From NCBI GenBank assembly GCA_035048495.1, contig CM068542.1:36733109-36797108 (forward strand): a stretch of 64,000 nucleotides of DNA, read 5' to 3'. The notes below the pieces were generated by a model. That model searched no databases, was not told where the DNA came from, and worked only from the letters and a program-made list of their open reading frames with translations. The translations under genes were made by a program, and so were the position numbers. Of this stretch, positions 60,101 through 64,000 are shown one piece after another. The stretch is from Euptelea pleiosperma (lineage: Eukaryota; Streptophyta; Magnoliopsida; Ranunculales; Eupteleaceae). The number at the start of each line of letters is the position of its first letter. The stretch's first letter is position 1.

Positions 60101-63100
60101 AAGCAAACACAAGTACATCTTTTGCAATTTGAATTTATACAACATAGAATCTTCTTACTTGAAGTGTTATAAGCTCTGCAAGTGGCTTTGCATAAAATCT
60201 TGAATTGGAAAACCCCAAGCATCCATACATACTGGTTGCAAGTCAGATTATGTGAAAACGTAGTGCCAAAAATATCAATAAGAGTTCAGGTGTCAAGAAA
60301 AGATTTAAGCACCAAACAATAAGCACGAACCTGTTCGCGGTGAGCTTTAGCGCTTGTTGCTGAATGTCAAGCTGCTGAAGCTTTAGACCAGATGCAGTCT
60401 TGAGCCAAGACTTAACCATTCTCCTCCTCTCAACCAAGTTCCTCAGCAACTACAAAAGGTGTGGTGTGAAAGTTTGCATCTAATTTCTCACCTAAAAACT
60501 TCCTAAAAGGCCAAAATAACGAGAATAAAAAGAGTAAACTGTGACAAATAGAACTTTCACCCTTGGTGAATGAACCACTGATCCAAAAGATATGTCACCC
60601 CAAATTTATTTGTATATAGACATTCAACTCGATTTACCAATAACTCAGACAGCTAGATCTAAAAACTCAGAAACCAATTCAAGAACTCAACTCAACAAAC
60701 CCAATTAAAAACTCAAAAGAATCTTTAGAACCCAGGTAAGACTTACCACAAACATTCTTGAAACAGACTCCAAAATACTTGGTCGAGTCAACCCATGACT
60801 GGACCAAGTTATTTGTTGACTAAACTGAATCAATTTGATTCAAGACAGATTGAATCCCAGTTGGATCTCAAATTTTTATACGTTGGTGTAGAGATGTGGA
60901 TACAAACATCATCCTAGAAGTTTCACTGAACTCCAAACCTAAATTTGTATCCTCAATTCTTCTTATACACATCATGATTGTTCATTATAGCATTCCTTGA
61001 CAAGAAATTGTGCACAAAGGATAAAGCTCATTTAACAATTTCCCTGTGAGAGATACTTGTATGGTCTGTTTATCCAATGATTTTTCTCATCCAAAAGTTT
61101 CTCTAAAAAATGTGGAATAAAACATGGTGAACATCAACTAAGTTCTTAAATTCTTTCCAGGTCCAACATGATCTATGGTTTCCAGTGAAGCCGAAGGGTG
61201 TGCATTACTTCAAGGCCTTCCCCTATGTTCCTATAGGAAAAAAAATTTATATGTATATTTCATATAAGGCCTCCTTTATAGGAACATTTTCTTGCTTCGG
61301 TTAGTCGCGGAAGGTGATTTTAAACATGATTGGTTGGACCTGTATTGGATGGGAGAGCTTTGAAACTAAATTATATGTTGGACCACGAACAGCATCACTA
61401 CAGCCCCTTTAACATTTCTTATGTGCAAACTCATAGAAGCACTAATGAGTTAACCAATTCATTAGCGAAGCCTGGTGTACATAGACCTTGCTTGTACATA
61501 GAAAAACCTCTTCCCAGGATTTCTTTGTCCGCTCTTCTTTTTAGTATAATTTCTTGTCTCTTAGAAAAAGAAATGCAAATGTAACACTAATAAACATAGT
61601 TTAAAGTTTCGGTACATGCCGATACAAGATACAGGTTTGTACCGGAAAACTCAAAGTTTCGGCTCAATTTCGGTAGTTTCGGACCGAAACCACCGAAACT
61701 ACCGAAATTGTGACCGAAACTACCGAAACTCTTTCATTTGGTTTCACCAAGTTTCGGACTGAAACCACCGAAACTTCCGAAACTACCACCGAAACTTCCG
61801 AAACTACTACCGAAACTATGACTGAAACTACCGAAACTCTTTCATTATGGTTTCACCAAGTTTCGGACCGAAACCACCGAAACTACCGAAACGAAACCAA
61901 CGACTTTGAACCATGATAAAACTCTTAAGAAAAACAAGTGACTTGTATTCAGTTAAAAAACACGAGCGATTGAGAAGGGAAAAAAGAGCAGGTCAACCAC
62001 TTCATTCCAGTCCCAATGCTAGGCCTCTAACAGCTCAGCTCGCGATGCCTTGGGTGAGAACTACTTGCATGATCTGTTTTTCTTGTGATTTTTCTCACGG
62101 AAGAGTGTGGAATGACCCATTTGCAGATGTAACAATAATAAAACTCAGAAAAACAAGTGACCTTTATTCAATTAAAAATGGTTGACTGCGTCCATGCACA
62201 AATGGGGAAAGTGAAAAATGCAGGTCATCCACTTGAGTTATTCCCAATGCTAGGAATAGCTCAGATCAGAAATCTTCGGATGAACTTAGCAGGCTAAAGA
62301 GTGGGACCCAACGGGTTGTATAACCATCTTGTCTCTACAGAAGTAGAGAAACTTGACAGGGAAAAAGCGTATTGGTTTACTAAGTCTCCTAATGTTCTAA
62401 AATTAGCCGTACTGAAGAAAACCCAACTGCACCATAAACTGTGCACTCCTATCTCTATCCTTCCTAATATGGTCAGTCTAAAATGAAATTTCAAAACTAT
62501 AGTCTTTGTATTTAGTGTATTTCTGCAATTACCTGTGACCTAAATTACAAATGAAGGAAAAAAAGAAGTTAAGCTATGACATATTTCTGACTAAAACAAA
62601 CTACCTTTTAATCATTTGAGGGGAAACATTTCACACTTGAATTCCCCAAAAATCCATTAAAATAATGACTTCTAATGTTGGGTATCCAATATTATAGTTG
62701 TAAGAACATGGTCCCAACCAAATTCATCTCAGCTACTACAAAAGCAAAAGCATCCTTAAAACTCCATGTCTTCGAACTCTAACTGAAGTCATCCATACCT
62801 TTTATGCATTTGAGCATGTAATAACTTCATAAGATCCAAAAATGCAATTTAAGAATTTGAGGTTTCCAGACATTTTATGAACAGTTCCAACATTTTCACA
62901 TTAATCAACAACCAGGATTTGTTAGAAGAGATAATACCTCAGGCAAAACTCCGGTTGTTTTACCAGATGGTAAACGAGGAACTGGTCCCTCAGCAGATCT
63001 TTCTACTGTTGTGAAGCAAATATTATATTCCTATAAAGCAATTAAGGATCAATATATAATTAAAAAAATTAGATACGAGCAGTTACAGTTTCTATCAAAT

Positions 63101-63696
63101 ACCATCTGGCAAAGATAGCAAATTCAATTGTACAGAAAGCAAATAAAAATGTTAATAACCTGAATGATTGATGGGTAGAGACTATTGAAGTCCAGAAGTA
63201 ATATATATTTGTCATATAAACCTCTTTTTGGTTCCAAAACTAATCCACCAGAGTAGGCAGGACCCTTTTTGCCTTTCCTCTGATCAATATGCTGAGGATC
63301 ATTCTCAAAAGGGACGCCGTTGATATTCAAATCATCAAAATCTCCACCCTCAGCACTCTGAGCCATTCTCCGTTTTGTCAAGTTTGTTTCCTTTGCACGA
63401 GCAGAAATTTTATCTGGGACAATATACTTCTTTGCATGGAATGCATGCAACAAAAGATATTCCACTCTCTGCGCCCTAGCACCCTAAAAAACACAGGTGC
63501 TGGATGTGGGAAAAGGCCATTTCTAGGTAGGAGCCACATCTATGTACTTCAGAAAACAAATTACACAAGAACTTACCTGGAGAGTCTTTCCCCAAAGATT
63601 ACCACTGATGTTAGTCAGCTGACGAGTAAGGGGAAGAACACTCAAATGAAACATAAGTTCCATGGATAACCACGCATCAGTCTCACCATACTCTAC
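54123..63696 (-). CDS. POLA1: DNA polymerase alpha catalytic subunit, 3' 20 exons
   Basis: Catalytic subunit of the primase-polymerase complex that extends RNA primers at nuclear replication origins (ICU2 in Arabidopsis). Exons in transcript order: 63577-63696, 63160-63483, 62938-63030, 60331-60449, 60159-60231, 59978-60034, 59757-59849, 58818-58940, 58621-58718, 58485-58530, 56098-56211, 55908-55991, 55598-55711, 55405-55494, 55234-55310, 54940-55159, 54803-54856, 54570-54689, 54390-54464, 54123-54269. They sum to 2241 bases (746 residues plus stop) and all join in frame. The B-family motifs are intact: [11 protein letters not shown] (fragment residues 138-148), ANSMYG (218-222) and YGDTDS (265-270, the metal-binding aspartates). 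The C-terminal CysA (C553, C556, C595, C598) and CysB (C634, C639, C660, C666) metal sites used for subunit binding are complete. The N-terminal half lies outside the window. Confidence 0.97.
56240..58297 (+). mobile_element. 5'-truncated LINE in a POLA1 intron, antisense
   Basis: Starts inside the reverse transcriptase. Fragments read [12 protein letters not shown] (about 56425) and [15 protein letters not shown] (56518-57165), the FADD catalytic motif, followed by [24 protein letters not shown] and [14 protein letters not shown]. 57536-58126 carries the zinc-binding zf-RVT domain ([30 protein letters not shown]). A pyrimidine-rich 3' end and nine A residues (58288-58296) follow. It makes up about 2050 of the 2273 bases of the intron between the exons at 58485 and 56211. 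Confidence 0.9.
59208..59422 (-). mobile_element. tRNA-derived SINE in a POLA1 intron
   Basis: On the reverse strand it contains a perfect A-box TGGTGGAGATGG (59389-59400) and, 31 bases further, a B-box GAGTTCGACTCC (59346-59357). This is the spacing of an internal RNA polymerase III promoter of tRNA origin. It ends in an A-rich tail (reverse of 59208-59228). The flanks carry a probable target duplication: TTTTTGTCCATACC (59194-59207) and TTTTTGTCCAGACC (59423-59436), one mismatch in 14. It is about 215 bp in length and in the same orientation as POLA1. Confidence 0.85.
61330..61560 (+). pseudogene. Possible LINE RNase H remnant
   Basis: The frame contains [22 protein letters not shown], which resembles the end of plant LINE RNase H domains (histidine, then N.x.AD.LAK.GV). 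No other LINE part is adjacent, so this is only suggestive. It lies in the 2.5-kb POLA1 intron between the exons at 62938 and 60449. Confidence 0.35.
61600..61915. repeat. CCGAAACTA minisatellite-like island
   Basis: 'ccgaaactaccgaaa' and variants (ccgaaaccaccgaaact, ccgaaacttccgaaact) recur about 20 times, mixed with a longer phrase 'ctctttcatt.ggtttcaccaagtttcgga' present twice. It gives a threonine/glutamate-rich chance open frame. This is the densest of the short-word islands. Confidence 0.85.
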
Positions 63697-63789
63697 CTGA
63701 TCCATTATAAATGCTTAAATGAGAACCATAATAAGGCAATGCATCTATGAGACAATGCAGTTTTTTCTAATCATAGTTGGCCAAGTTGA

Positions 63790-63870
63790 TTTATCTAGGT
63801 CAAGTAAATACTGATTCAGATGAGTGCTCGGGGCGAGCTACTGACTCAGATGAGTACTCAGGACGAGCTT
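63790..63870. repeat. Short-word repeat (GACTCAGATGAGTACTC)
   Basis: 'gattcagatgagtgctcggggcgagct' and 'gactcagatgagtactcaggacgagct' are two adjacent diverged copies, flanked by 'gtcaagtaaatactg' and 'caagtcccaagtcaactc'. It lies in the POLA1 intron at the right edge. Confidence 0.6.
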
Positions 63871-64000
63871 TGGCATTTTTTTATGGCAATATAACTACTT
63901 AATATAAAACATAATTATTTTTCATTTTTTATTTTTTTTCAGAAAATCCATGACACGTTCAAGTCCCAAGTCAACTCACCAGAGTCATGTTTTGAAGCTA

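Noticed and set aside
61710..61916. Threonine/glutamate repeat protein
   Set aside because: It is the translation of the CCGAAACTA repeat island in an intron of POLA1.

Overview
The window is nuclear DNA of a flowering plant. It holds two conserved eukaryotic genes broken by many GT-AG introns, and nearly everything else is plant-type transposon sequence: Ty1/copia elements primed by initiator tRNA-Met, LINEs with a plant RNase H domain, a tRNA-derived SINE, hAT- and Harbinger-like MITEs and a miniature TRIM element. I cannot name the species. The very long, transposon-filled introns suggest a medium or large genome.

Layout. 1-9150 is intergenic. It contains degenerate short-word repeats, a minisatellite, hairpins, and then a dense cluster of nested inverted-repeat elements (about 6.5-9.15 kb) that ends some 225 bp before the first gene's start codon. 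9376-53252 (+ strand) is a complete nicotinate phosphoribosyltransferase gene: 15 exons, 1683 coding bases, 560 residues, spread over 44 kb. Its introns carry an hAT-like MITE, five more or less decayed copia elements plus one copia nested inside another copia, a TRIM, a LINE, a fold-back element, and a Harbinger-like MITE with a second MITE inside it. 53253-54122 is a short tail-to-tail spacer. 54123-63696 (- strand) is the 3' part of the DNA polymerase alpha catalytic subunit gene: 20 exons and 746 residues, continuing beyond the right edge. Its introns contain a 5'-truncated LINE and a SINE.

How it works together. The first gene makes the enzyme that salvages nicotinate into NAD. The second makes the catalytic subunit that extends primers in chromosome replication. 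They are neighbours but I see no functional link. Reading frames join cleanly at every splice junction I traced, so both genes look functional. Every copia element I could inspect carries broken frames, large deletions or lost catalytic residues. I found no tRNA or rRNA gene, CRISPR array or prokaryotic-type operon. The most unusual structures are the 312-bp TRIM with intact ends, the nested inverted repeats against the NAPRT promoter, the islands of degenerate repeated words, and the uniform antisense orientation of LTR elements inside the NAPRT gene.
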